NCBI GenBank assembly: GCA_030591565.1
Contig: JAUVAU010000020.1
Coordinates: 1 to 38,636, forward strand
From: Deltaproteobacteria bacterium
GTDB lineage: Bacteria; Desulfobacterota; Deferrisomatia; Deferrisomatales; BM512
Direction: 5' to 3'
Length of the DNA: 38,636 nucleotides
Program-made: the position numbers and the translations under genes
Notes under the pieces: model-generated
Seen by the model: only the letters and a program-made list of their open reading frames with translations
Told to the model about the DNA's origin: nothing
The model's database searches: none
In this document: in pieces, positions 1 to 7,874 of the stretch
How positions within the stretch are numbered: position 1 is the first letter of the stretch
Layout of the letters: every line of letters begins with the position of its first letter

Positions 1-2
1 CG

Positions 3-182
3 ATGACCAAGGAAGAGGCGGCAGAACTGAATGGCGCGATTGAGGCCTACAGGGCAGGCATGGTCGGCCTTGAGGTCCCCATCACGCTAGTCAACCACCA
101 CACACGACGAAACCGCAGCCCCTACCTTGGGATGCAGACCTACCTTAACCCACACCCGCTGGAATACAAACTAAAGCGCTGA
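3..182 (+). CDS. C-terminal end of a YbgA-like DUF1722 protein (partial)
   Basis: The reading frame is open from the window edge to a TGA at 180-182 and gives about 59 residues, so only the C-terminus is visible. It contains the pattern IEAYRAGMVGLEVPITLVNH followed by a TYLNPHP-like segment. From memory this matches the end of the DUF1722 (YbgA) family, where a conserved 'DYR-G--PL--P--LL-H' stretch is followed by 'Q-YL-PHP'. DUF1722 often sits fused to or next to DUF523 or photolyase genes; its biochemical role is not settled. The true start lies outside the window, and the ATG at position 3 need not be it. A hairpin terminator follows. Family call is by recognition only. Confidence 0.6.
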   Translation: MTKEEAAELNGAIEAYRAGMVGLEVPITLVNHHTRRNRSPYLGMQTYLNPHPLEYKLKR

Positions 183-208
183 GCCGGGGTTTGCCGGATT
201 AAACGAGA

Positions 209-240
209 GAAGGGGCGATTCCTTTGAGAATTGCCCCTTC
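209..240. terminator. Bidirectional hairpin terminator between convergent genes
   Basis: A 13-bp stem pairs 209-221 (GAAGGGGCGATTC) with 228-240 (GAATTGCCCCTTC), with one G-T wobble and a 6-nt loop. It lies between the end of the DUF1722 gene (182, plus) and the end of fabH (273, minus), as expected for a shared terminator. The plus side is followed by TTGACTTTGT, only moderately T-rich. Confidence 0.65.
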
Positions 241-272
241 TTGACTTTGTCAACAGCCTAAAGCGCTAACCC

Positions 273-1253
273 CTACCAGCGCAGCAGCGTCGCGCCCCAG
301 GTGAGGCCGCCGCCAAAGACCGGCATCAGCACAAGGTCGCCTTCCTTGATTCTTCCAGCCTCGTAGGCATCGTTTAGCGCCAGCGGTATTGTACCCGCCG
401 AGGTGTTGCCGTATTTATCGACGTTTATGATCACCTTCTCCATATCGAGGCCAAGGCGGGATATCACCTTATTGATTATCCTCAAGTTGGCCTGGTGGGG
501 AACGACGAGGTCGATATCTTCCGCCTTGACGCCAGCCTCCTCAAGGGCGTTCAGGCAAGCCTGCCCCATCGACTTGACCGCCACCTTGAAAAGCTCGTTG
601 CCCTTCATCTTGATGGCGTGGGGCTTGATGCTGGCCTCGTTAAACGCCGGGTCAAGTGTTCCACCCCCAGATACGTAGAGAAGATCCCACAGGTCGCCAT
701 CCGAATACATGCGGGTAGACAGTATGCCACGCTCACCTTCGCGCCCGGTCAGCACAGCCGCGCCGCCACCATCGCCAAACAGTATGGCGGTGGAGCGGTC
801 CTCCCAATCGAGCCGCTGGCTGATCAGGTCGGCGCCTATGACCAGAATCTTCATGTCCGGCTCTGTGCGTATGAAGCGATCTGCAACGGTCAACCCATAG
901 ATAAAGCCGGAGCACGCCGCAGAGAGTGAGAAGGCCACTGCGTTCTTGGCGCCGATAAGAGACTGTATCGTGCACCCGCCCGAGGGCATCATCATGTCAG
1001 CGGTCATCGTCCCCGCGATGACCATGTCCAGCTCTTCGGCTTTGACCCCTGCCCTCTCCATCGCCATGAGGCATCCAGGCACGACAAAATCGGACCACTT
1101 GCCCCCTTCGTCCACCATCCTGCGCTCGCTAATGCCGGTGCGCTGGATTATCCAGTCGTGGGAGGTGTCCATCAGTTTTTCAAGATCATAGTTGGTCACA
1201 ATGCGCTCGGGTGCGCTGGCGCCAACTCCCAGAATTACACTTCTAATCGCCAT
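273..1253 (-). CDS. fabH: Beta-ketoacyl-ACP synthase III (FabH)
   Basis: This enzyme starts fatty acid synthesis in the cytosol by condensing acetyl-CoA with malonyl-ACP. At 326 residues it is the usual FabH length. The thiolase-fold catalytic triad is visible: Cys114 in SAACSGF, His253 in VPHQANLRI and Asn283 in YGNTSAG. The N-terminal DTSHDWIIQRTGI block and the C-terminal GGGLTWGA block are also typical. The ATG at 1253 lies only 3 nt after the stop of the small exported protein upstream, so the two are probably cotranscribed. No other fab or plsX/acpP genes are in view, so this copy sits outside the common fab cluster. It could be specialised for a different primer, but nothing in the sequence shows that. 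Confidence 0.95.
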   Translation of the reverse strand: MAIRSVILGVGASAPERIVTNYDLEKLMDTSHDWIIQRTGISERRMVDEGGKWSDFVVPGCLMAMERAGVKAEELDMVIAGTMTADMMMPSGGCTIQSLIGAKNAVAFSLSAACSGFIYGLTVADRFIRTEPDMKILVIGADLISQRLDWEDRSTAILFGDGGGAAVLTGREGERGILSTRMYSDGDLWDLLYVSGGGTLDPAFNEASIKPHAIKMKGNELFKVAVKSMGQACLNALEEAGVKAEDIDLVVPHQANLRIINKVISRLGLDMEKVIINVDKYGNTSAGTIPLALNDAYEAGRIKEGDLVLMPVFGGGLTWGATLLRW

Positions 1254-1256
1254 AAA

Positions 1257-1577
1257 TTATTCTTTCCCTATTTCGTCTGAGAGGTCGTCAAGCCCCTCTT
1301 CAATTTCTTCGCCAAGCTTTTCAATGAGCTCGGCGTTGAGCTTCAGATTGATGTAAGCCATATAAGCATCGGCTTCAGCGGCTATACGGATCGCAGCCTC
1401 ATCGCTACCCGGACTAACCGAGGCGAGCTTCTTCATCACATCTTCGGCCAGTGAAAGTAACTCCTTTTTGCTATCGGCACGCGAGATATCCCTGACGATC
1501 TTGCTATCAAGCGCGAACCCCGCCGAAGCGCCCATTACCAGCGCAAGGCAAATGATAAGGATCTTAATTGTCTTCAT
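1257..1577 (-). CDS. Small exported helical protein, unknown function
   Basis: The ATG at 1577 is preferred over the in-frame GTG at 1586 because an AGGTGG Shine-Dalgarno lies about 6 nt upstream of it; this gives 106 residues. The N-terminus MKTIKILIICLALVMGASAG followed by FALDSK looks like a Sec signal peptide with cleavage after the FA/LA region. The mature part, about 80 residues, is acidic and predicted helical, with the charged tail EKLGEEIEEGLDDLSDEIGKE. No family was recognised. It lies 3 nt upstream of fabH, which suggests a shared transcript but not a shared function. Confidence 0.65.
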   Translation of the reverse strand: MKTIKILIICLALVMGASAGFALDSKIVRDISRADSKKELLSLAEDVMKKLASVSPGSDEAAIRIAAEADAYMAYINLKLNAELIEKLGEEIEEGLDDLSDEIGKE

Positions 1578-1800
1578 CGCGGCCACCTCTCTCCATTTGC
1601 GTAATATGCATCCGGTGATTCTGCACTAACTCGGCTTGCGTGAACAGACGAAACACCACCCGGCACCGATTATCATTCCCATTACCGGAAACGATAATAG
1701 TGCCCTTCCCCTCTGCCGCCAACCATGTATGCTTGTCATATATACACATAAGACCCATACTGGAGAACTCATGGGTTGCGTGGTTTGACCAATTTCTGTT

Positions 1801-1850
1801 TGGGGCTTGCCCCACACAAACCACTGTGATGGTTCCCCTGTTTTAAGGGG
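1801..1850. other. Intergenic hairpins upstream of the first PilZ gene
   Basis: The gap 1578-1891 has no convincing gene. It holds a short perfect palindrome at 1801-1814 (TGGGGCTTGCCCCA) and a weaker CCCCT/AGGGG hairpin around 1836-1850 followed by a T-rich stretch. The gap separates divergent genes and so should contain promoters for both, but no clear -35/-10 pair was found. Function is unassigned. Confidence 0.3.
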
Positions 1851-1891
1851 TATTTGTATTTGGTTTCATTTAATTAATGGGAGACTTTTTG

Positions 1892-2254
1892 ATGGCTTAC
1901 CATCGCGAGCGTAAATCCGCACGCTTCGAGATCGAAAGCACCATCTTCGTCTCGACGCCCAGCCATGGCCCGGCAACGGAAAAGGTAAAGTCCATCGACC
2001 TTTGCCTACGGGGCAGCCTGCTTGTCGGCGAGGAGTTCTACGGCGTCGGCAGGGTGCTGACCCTCGACATAGTCATTGAAAATTCCCGCCAGCCCGTTCG
2101 GGCCATCTCCAAGGTAGTACACGAGTACCGCGACCTGGAAGGCAGGATCTGCACCGGGGTCGAGTTCCTCTTTATCTCCGATGGACAGCACAAGGTATAT
2201 GACTCCTTCCTCTCGCACCTTGACCACGAAGAACAGGCGACGCTCACCGCCTGA
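1892..2254 (+). CDS. PilZ domain protein (copy 1)
   Basis: PilZ domains bind cyclic di-GMP and often control motility or exopolysaccharide production. The ATG at 1892 has a GGGAG Shine-Dalgarno 8 nt upstream, so it is preferred over the ATG at 1877 and gives 120 residues. An RxxxR motif is present (R7-KSA-R11). The second motif, usually [D/N]xSxxG, reads DLCLRG here, with Cys in place of Ser. The C-terminal beta segments AISKVVHEYR and TGVEFLFI fit a PilZ barrel. It resembles the second PilZ gene at 5000-5323, which shares the 'AI-KV--EY' and 'GIEF' segments, so the two are probably paralogues. Single-domain PilZ proteins act through a partner that is not identified here. Confidence 0.75.
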   Translation: MAYHRERKSARFEIESTIFVSTPSHGPATEKVKSIDLCLRGSLLVGEEFYGVGRVLTLDIVIENSRQPVRAISKVVHEYRDLEGRICTGVEFLFISDGQHKVYDSFLSHLDHEEQATLTA

Positions 2255-2429
2255 GCCACCCGCTGAGCAACCCCCTCCAAATCATATATCAGTCAATCGT
2301 CCCAGCAGCGTTGCCGGATAATTTATATTCTGTCAGCTTGCGGTTTTTGATATATTGTCTCACGGTCGCTGGCGACCAATTCATCCAAAGCGCCCCACTG
2401 ATAATTTAAAAGTATAAGGAGTGACGGTC

Positions 2430-3869
2430 ATGCGTAAGGTATTGATTACGGCCATTGCAGTTGTGGCAATTGCGGTTTTGGCAGTGCCCTACTATTTCGG
2501 TATACAGATCGAATTCAACTACAAAAAAACTATCAGCCAATTTTCCATGCCCGGTAGCTTTGAACTGACGGTGACAAGTTACGACAGGGGCCTGTTCACT
2601 TCCGAGGCGCAGCTTCTGCTGACCTTCGACATTCCCCCGGGTACCACAGGCAGCGATCCCGAGTTTGCCAGGATGACGCGATTCGTCTTCCAGGACACTG
2701 TCTACCACGGCCCCTTCACCTTCGCTGCCGGATCATTCAATGGCATGCCGGCCCCCATGTTTGCACTGGCGGTGGTTGACAGTACTTTCTTTTTTGAAGA
2801 GGAGCCGGATGTTATCGCCCAGCTCTTCGGAACCCCCGCGCTCTCCACTTCACGCATGGTCGTGGATAGCTCGGGAGCTATTGACGGCTATATGTGGGGA
2901 CCGGAACTGACCACTGAGGCCGAGAGTCCATTTTCCATAAAATGGAGCGGCTTCGAGGGACCCTTTGCTTACGACAATGGGCATCTGACGATGGAAGCGA
3001 CAGGTGGAGGAATGGAAATAAACTCATCCCAGGGCAGCTTCAAAATGCTGGGCTGGAAAAGCGATATGGATATGAACCGCCACCCGTTCGGGTTTTTCTA
3101 TGGGGGAAGCAGCGGCCACATGGACGGCTTTTTTCTAACCGAAGAGGGCACCACGATGGGCGGCGCATACGGGATTGATTTCTCCCTCGTTTCAAATATG
3201 GACGGGGATCTGATGGACGCCAAAATCACAACCACTCTGGAGTCGGTGAAGGTGGAGACGGAAGAGTTCGGGCCGGCCAGGTTGGTCTACGGTATGGAAA
3301 AGCTGGATATCCCCAGTTACTTGCGCTTGATCGAGCGGTTTGAGGATATCTTCGACGAGCTGGCGATGGTCGCGATGAGCGGCGGAGAAGATCAGAGCTT
3401 CGTCCAGACGATTGGACCCGATGGCGTAGACGCCATCGACTCGCTCATAAAGAACTCCCCCTCGATATCAATCTCCGAGTTGACCATCGAAACCCCCCAG
3501 GGGCTGCTCGAAGGCAGCGTACTGCTTGGAATAAATGGCAATACGCAATACGACCTGGAGAACCCGGTCACACTCATCACAGCGCTTTATTCCGAGTTCG
3601 ACATGAGTCTACCCACCGAGCTGGCTAAAAGAATGGCCAAATCCTCCTCGGAAGGCCAGGCATACCAGCAGTTGTTCATGGAAAATCCCGACGCAATGCC
3701 CGACCCCTCGGAGGTTGACAAGGTCGCCAAAAAGCTAGCCGACCAACAGCTAAAGGACATCGTCGACCAGGGCGTCTTCGTCAAAGATAGAGACAGGCTG
3801 CGCCTTGACGGCTCCTTCTCCGGGGGCAAACTGCTTCTAAACGGCAAGGAAATCCCCATCCCGATGTAA
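2430..3869 (+). CDS. YdgA-like DUF945 membrane-anchored protein
   Basis: The ATG at 2430 has AAGGAG 8 nt upstream and is preferred to the GTG at 2421; it gives 479 residues. A single N-terminal membrane segment (about residues 2-20, MRKVLITAIAVVAIAVLAVP) probably anchors a large periplasmic domain in the inner membrane. Next come features typical of DUF945/YdgA: a 'SYDRGLFTSEAQL' block near residue 50 and the 'VYHGPF' motif near residue 95. It is beta-rich with a helical C-terminal part containing a DKVAKKLADQQLKDIV stretch, then a short strand ending in KEIPIPM. The function of the family is unknown; it is related in architecture to AsmA-like proteins. It stands alone and is followed by a hairpin terminator. 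Confidence 0.7.
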   Translation: MRKVLITAIAVVAIAVLAVPYYFGIQIEFNYKKTISQFSMPGSFELTVTSYDRGLFTSEAQLLLTFDIPPGTTGSDPEFARMTRFVFQDTVYHGPFTFAAGSFNGMPAPMFALAVVDSTFFFEEEPDVIAQLFGTPALSTSRMVVDSSGAIDGYMWGPELTTEAESPFSIKWSGFEGPFAYDNGHLTMEATGGGMEINSSQGSFKMLGWKSDMDMNRHPFGFFYGGSSGHMDGFFLTEEGTTMGGAYGIDFSLVSNMDGDLMDAKITTTLESVKVETEEFGPARLVYGMEKLDIPSYLRLIERFEDIFDELAMVAMSGGEDQSFVQTIGPDGVDAIDSLIKNSPSISISELTIETPQGLLEGSVLLGINGNTQYDLENPVTLITALYSEFDMSLPTELAKRMAKSSSEGQAYQQLFMENPDAMPDPSEVDKVAKKLADQQLKDIVDQGVFVKDRDRLRLDGSFSGGKLLLNGKEIPIPM

Positions 3870-3886
3870 CAGTTTGCCCAAGCCAG

Positions 3887-3927
3887 AGGGTCGTCCATGG
3901 GATCACGGCCCTCCCCCCCTTTTTTTC
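3887..3927 (+). terminator. Intrinsic terminator after the DUF945 gene
   Basis: An 8-bp stem AGGGTCGT (3887-3894) pairs with ACGGCCCT (3905-3912) with one G-T pair. It is followed by a C tract and then seven T residues (3920-3926). It lies 17 nt after the stop codon at 3869. Confidence 0.6.
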
Positions 3928-4095
3928 CAGAAAGGCTTCGCACCACCGAAAGGAGAGGCAATTGCAGCTGCCGAAGTCGGCGGGGAACCGGCGCACAGAA
4001 GTTGGCGCCTTGCGATAATTCATTGTAATCGCAACAAGTGGTGGTATTGTTCAACTCAGGACTCGACAAAGGCTAAACCGGAGGAGAAGCGATAG

Positions 4096-4875
4096 ATGTG
4101 CAAACGCTTACTTGCCACCCTCACGCTTGTGATCGTCTGCCTTGCCGTCCCCCTGCCCAAAAGCCATGCAATCGATGCAATGGTGGCCAAGAACCGTCTC
4201 ATCCAATCCGTAACAAACTCCGACATCGCCACAGCTGAACAGATACTTTTCGAGCACGCCATCGACAAATGGACACTTGGCCACGCCCTTATGACGGCGC
4301 TCAACGCCAACTCCGCCCGATCAGAGCGAACTGTCCACAGGCTCGCCAACCTGCTTGTGGCCAAGGGCGCCCATATCGATTACTCCGATTACAAGGGCAA
4401 AACCCTCCTGATGGAGGCCATAGCCAAACGCTTCGAGACGGTGACCGACCTTCTGCTGGTCAATGGCGCCGACATGTACGCGCGCGATGACGAGGGCCGC
4501 AACGCCTGGGACTATGTTGACATGGGAACAGGTGAAGCCGAGATGATCACCTGGATACTCAACAACGAGCGGCGCATGCGCAAGGAGATCCGCGATCTGT
4601 GCAAAATACAGAACTTAAGCGCCAAGATGCGTGACGACTGCGTGGTAATAACATACGATCTGGAGGCCCCCACGCCTGTCCCCGTTGCCCTAATCGCCGA
4701 ACAGAGCAAAGACAGACGGAGACGCAGCCTAAACGTCGTTACCGTCAAAGGCGACGTGGGCAACATGGTGCCACCGGGGAAAAAACGGGAAATTATCTGG
4801 GAAATCGCTAAGGACTACCCCTCAGGGGTACCGAACAAACAGATACTGCTTGATGTTATAGTGACCCTTAAGTAG
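4096..4875 (+). CDS. Exported ankyrin-repeat protein
   Basis: A GGAGGAG Shine-Dalgarno lies about 9 nt before the ATG; the product is 259 residues. The first 25 residues (MCKRLLATLTLVIVCLAVPLP then KSHA) look like a Sec signal peptide ending in an SHA cleavage site, placing the protein in the periplasm. Residues about 55-150 hold two or three ankyrin-type helix pairs: the 'GKTLLMEAIAKRFETVTDLL' and 'LLVNGADMYARDDEGRNAWD' stretches are clear matches to the ankyrin consensus. The C-terminal 90 residues do not match a family I recognise and contain several Arg/Lys-rich stretches. Ankyrin repeats imply a protein partner, which the context does not identify. Confidence 0.7.
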   Translation: MCKRLLATLTLVIVCLAVPLPKSHAIDAMVAKNRLIQSVTNSDIATAEQILFEHAIDKWTLGHALMTALNANSARSERTVHRLANLLVAKGAHIDYSDYKGKTLLMEAIAKRFETVTDLLLVNGADMYARDDEGRNAWDYVDMGTGEAEMITWILNNERRMRKEIRDLCKIQNLSAKMRDDCVVITYDLEAPTPVPVALIAEQSKDRRRRSLNVVTVKGDVGNMVPPGKKREIIWEIAKDYPSGVPNKQILLDVIVTLK

Positions 4876-4917
4876 CCTCGGGGAGACAGCGTTTTTCACC
4901 GGCAAAGCTACAAATAT

Positions 4918-4946
4918 TTTACACTCTGCCCTGCAGGTGATACTGT
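4918..4946 (+). promoter_or_regulatory. Possible sigma-70 promoter for the second PilZ gene
   Basis: TTTACA (4918-4923) is separated by 17 nt from TACTGT (4941-4946), 53 nt upstream of the ATG at 5000. The -35 matches the consensus at five of six positions but the -10 at only three. It is a candidate only. Confidence 0.2.
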
Positions 4947-4999
4947 TTGTCGTATACTTTATGGCGCTATCGGCTCGGTAACCTTTTTCTTGGGTTGAT

Positions 5000-5323
5000 A
5001 TGATTAACACAAGACGGCAAAATCCCCGAATACACTCGGTAAACGAGGTCCGCATCACCGACGCGATTACCGATCTGGAAAAGCGTTCCCTGACCACGAT
5101 TGAGCTGGGAACGGGCGGGTGCCTCCTCACTTCATCCCGTCCATTGGGAATCGGCAGGGTTATGGTCATGAGCATCACGCTGGAGAAGAAACCGGTCAAG
5201 GCGATCGGCAAGGTGCTCTACGAATACCCCACGAAGGGGGGCAATATAAGCTCCGGGATCGAATTCATATACGTGGACACTGAGGACAACGAAGCCCTCA
5301 CCCAGTTCGTGCTCAACAACTAA
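5000..5323 (+). CDS. PilZ domain protein (copy 2)
   Basis: A 107-residue single-domain PilZ-like protein. The RxxxR arginines are present at the N-terminus (R6-QNP-R10). The second c-di-GMP motif is degenerate: ELGTGG where [D/N]xSxxG is expected. The remaining barrel (VMVMSITLEKKPVKAIGKV and SGIEFIYV) resembles PilZ copy 1 at 1892-2254, supporting an origin by duplication. Because the second motif is altered, c-di-GMP binding may be weak or lost. The gene is followed within 4 nt by repeat copy A, whose far end has a terminator-like hairpin reading in the same direction. Confidence 0.65.
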   Translation: MINTRRQNPRIHSVNEVRITDAITDLEKRSLTTIELGTGGCLLTSSRPLGIGRVMVMSITLEKKPVKAIGKVLYEYPTKGGNISSGIEFIYVDTEDNEALTQFVLNN

Positions 5324-5326
5324 GAA

Positions 5327-5566
5327 TTTGTTGAAAAACCCCGGATATCCTCCGATTGACGTTGTCAGGGGCGAAAAATGATCCTCGAAATACCTATCAG
5401 TATGCCTGCGGTCATTTTTCTTCCCTTCCTACTCCTCGAAGGATCTTTGGGGCTTCCAGTTTATCGTCGGCTCAGTTGGAGGTTTGTCCGACATCGGTTT
5501 AGCCCGATTTAGCCCTGTTTAGTGTTACCCCCCCCGCTTCGGGAGAGTTTTTCGTCAGAGCCTCCT
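5327..5566 (+). repeat. Noncoding ~240-bp repeat, copy A
   Basis: One of three near full-length copies (with B at 17553-17794 and C at 30783-31012) plus a divergent partial copy D at 32419-32508. It begins TTTGTTGAAAA followed by CCCCGGATATCCTCCGATTG and ends GTCAGAGCCTCCT. Inside is a hairpin with arms GAAAAATGA (5373-5381) and TCATTTTTC (5412-5420), plus an inner ATAC/GTAT stem. The far end carries CCCG-CTT-CGGG (5533-5543) and five T residues, which resembles an intrinsic terminator. No open frame is convincingly conserved and there is no transposase. Copies A and B are inverted relative to each other. Confidence 0.85.
5533..5552 (+). terminator. Terminator-like hairpin at the end of repeat A
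   Basis: CCCG (5533-5536), a CTT loop and CGGG (5540-5543) form a short GC hairpin, followed by AGAG and TTTTT (5548-5552). It would stop transcripts coming from the PilZ gene upstream. The same structure recurs in copy B and, weaker, in copy C. Confidence 0.45.
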
Positions 5567-5586
5567 GATACTCATCCACGCTGGTT

Positions 5587-7482
5587 TTATTGCCCCTTCG
5601 GACCAAAGATCGCCCCCAGGCTCATACCTTTTTTCTTCGTAATACGCTCAATCAGCCTCTTTGCGCGCTCGTGGTGGAAGTCGCAAACGAGCGCCCGACG
5701 GCAGTAGTCCTCAGCCCGCTCGCTGTCACGCATCATATCGTACACCTTGCCCAGCTGATACAGGGGTTCGGCGTTGTTGGGCGACGCAAGGTGGGCCCTG
5801 GTGAGTATCTTCTCAGCGGTAGCCAGCGCCTCGGCTTCGCTTGGTTCTTTTTCGTGCATTCGGGCAATGCCCAGATAGAGAAGGTATTCAGGCTCTATGG
5901 GGTTCAGCTCCACCGCTTCCCTGAACTTATCATACGCCAACGCCCATAGCCGAGCCTTCAAGGCGGACACACCCTCCCTAAAGGAAGCCTCCGCCTTCAT
6001 CATCTCAGCGTGATCGGCACTCTGCTGTTCTTCGCCCATCAATGAAGCCAGGTATTCTCGCCTACTCACCGAATCTTCCAGCACGCCCACCGCACGTTCC
6101 AGCACCTGGCTGACCGCTCTCTTAGCTGTCAGCAGCGCTTCGGGCTCAACCTCATCGGTGCCGGTAATCGGCTCGAACTCGGCTTTCTGCTTTAGATACG
6201 CGGCATGGACAGCCTCGTCGTTGCAATTCACAGGCAGGCCGAGGAGCTGAAAATAATTTCTGGTGCGCATCCATTCCAGCTTGTCCCTGGCCTGTTCGAC
6301 CAGCTTTCTCAACTCAGGATCGAGCGGTAGCCTCTCATAATCAGCCGCATCATCTCCCACCACCAGAAAACCGCAGAGAATCAGGTAGTAGAGAAGTCCC
6401 TTGGCCTCATCACCCGCCTCCTCAAGCAACTCCAGCACATTCGAGCCTTCGGCCTTTTCAAATAGCGCTGCCATCTTCCCGGACGCGGCCCCGAACTCGC
6501 TGGACTTCGGCAACTCTTCTATGGGGCGCCCTATGGTCACCGGCAGGTCAGCCACCTCATCCAGCGCATCGCTTATAAACCCCGAACCGGTCTGTTCATT
6601 CATCACCAGCCACAACAGCAGCTCGCCATCAAGGGGTCCGTCGGGTATCACGCTGGGCGGCTCAGCCCAGGGGAGGATGCGATAGCTCCCCTTGTTCCAG
6701 GTGAACACATCGAGCACCTTGTCCATGATATTTCTTTTCACTGCCGCATCCACCGTGGCCGGGTCGGTCTGGGCAAGGGCGACAAACGCCTCCCCAATTT
6801 TCATCCCCGCCTGGATGACCATCTGCAACGCGGCCTTGAACCCATCTTCGGTTACCAACCCACGCTGGAGAAGGTAGCGCGCAAGGGTATCGCCAAATAC
6901 GTTGGAGTTGGCGAAGGCTAATTTGCCGCCGGAAAAAAAGAGCATCTTCTGGACATTGCCGTGGTAGACCGACAGCCTGCGAGGCTCCTTTGAGCGCAAC
7001 GCGTAGGAAAAAACCTGCGGGAAGCTATGGCGATTGAAATTTCCCGTCTCGGTGACGACCCCGGTCAATAACCCGATCACTCCCCCGTCCGGCGCATCGC
7101 CGCCCTTTGCGAAACCCGGAAAAACGTTGAGTTGATTGAGTAGAAGCGCTTTTTTTATCGGTTTGTTTAAAACCTCCTGGGCCTTCCAGACGCTTATCGC
7201 CTCCTCCCTTATCTCGCCACCACCCGAAATGGCGCTGGTGACGATTATGCCCACCTTGTCTCCCCCCGCGCTCTTCCTGATGCGCGAGATCAACTCGAAA
7301 GCGCCCTTCCTGGGGATGAGCGAATCCACAATGACCATATCGGGACCAAACTCCAGGAAAGAGCGAAAAGCCTCATCATTGTTCGTGGCTTGCACGCACT
7401 CGGCCCCGAACTCTTCCACGATCGCCACAATGTCCTTTCGGGCATTGGGATCGGCGTCAGCTATCAAAATCCTATTCTGCAT
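5587..7482 (-). CDS. Receiver-PATAN (DUF4388)-J-like-TPR regulatory protein
   Basis: This 631-residue protein has four parts. Residues 1-115 are a CheY-like receiver with the expected Asp pair (D9/D11), phosphoacceptor D53 in IVDSLIP, T82 and K107 in NKPIK. Residues about 140-275 form a DUF4388/PATAN domain, with the signature 'RRLSVYHGNVQKMLFFSGGK' and a following GLVTEDGF helix. Around residues 400-470 lies a J-domain-like segment (NYFQLLGLPVNCNDEAVHAAY) that lacks the HPD motif needed to stimulate Hsp70. Residues about 495-620 carry TPRs, such as ASPNNAEPLYQLGKVYDMM. This architecture is familiar from myxobacteria and related lineages, where PATAN proteins act in signalling, including gliding and polarity. 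Its input kinase is unknown; the hybrid kinase at 18032 is the nearest candidate. Confidence 0.8.
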   Translation of the reverse strand: MQNRILIADADPNARKDIVAIVEEFGAECVQATNNDEAFRSFLEFGPDMVIVDSLIPRKGAFELISRIRKSAGGDKVGIIVTSAISGGGEIREEAISVWKAQEVLNKPIKKALLLNQLNVFPGFAKGGDAPDGGVIGLLTGVVTETGNFNRHSFPQVFSYALRSKEPRRLSVYHGNVQKMLFFSGGKLAFANSNVFGDTLARYLLQRGLVTEDGFKAALQMVIQAGMKIGEAFVALAQTDPATVDAAVKRNIMDKVLDVFTWNKGSYRILPWAEPPSVIPDGPLDGELLLWLVMNEQTGSGFISDALDEVADLPVTIGRPIEELPKSSEFGAASGKMAALFEKAEGSNVLELLEEAGDEAKGLLYYLILCGFLVVGDDAADYERLPLDPELRKLVEQARDKLEWMRTRNYFQLLGLPVNCNDEAVHAAYLKQKAEFEPITGTDEVEPEALLTAKRAVSQVLERAVGVLEDSVSRREYLASLMGEEQQSADHAEMMKAEASFREGVSALKARLWALAYDKFREAVELNPIEPEYLLYLGIARMHEKEPSEAEALATAEKILTRAHLASPNNAEPLYQLGKVYDMMRDSERAEDYCRRALVCDFHHERAKRLIERITKKKGMSLGAIFGPKGQ

Positions 7483-7874
7483 ACTCGACTCACTCCGTAA
7501 ATGGGAACGCCCTTATTCTACCGTAAAAAAGACCATTCGGTACACGAATAACGGTCACCCATCAATCTTAATTGCCACGGTATTCAGGGCCTTGCTCAAT
7601 TATATTGACAAAAAAGTCCCCCGGACCAGCCAAGCCCGATCCCCTGGACGCGAGTTTAACACTAAAAAAAACAATGCAGTGACCCCGCAAATTCATAACA
7701 CCTCAAAATTACGACATTTTTTGCCGCTGATATTTAAGTCTGGGTGAACCCTCGTGTCTTCTAAACTCGGTTTCGCGTCAAGAAATCGTTGCCCGGATTA
7801 TCCACTAACGGACCCGGACGAAACCACAGCTTGCGCGGATTACCTAAGAGATGGCCCGCGCGAAAGGAGACCAG
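7483..7874. other. Divergent intergenic region upstream of the virion cassette
   Basis: No gene is supported here. The region is more AT-rich than its neighbours and must hold the promoters for the minus-strand PATAN gene and the plus-strand cassette, but no good -35/-10 pair was found. An imperfect dyad lies at 7531-7556: ATTCG (7535-7539) and CGAAT (7545-7549) around GTACA, nested in outer GACC (7531-7534) and GGTC. It could be an operator. No tRNA or att-like direct repeat was recognised. Confidence 0.35.
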
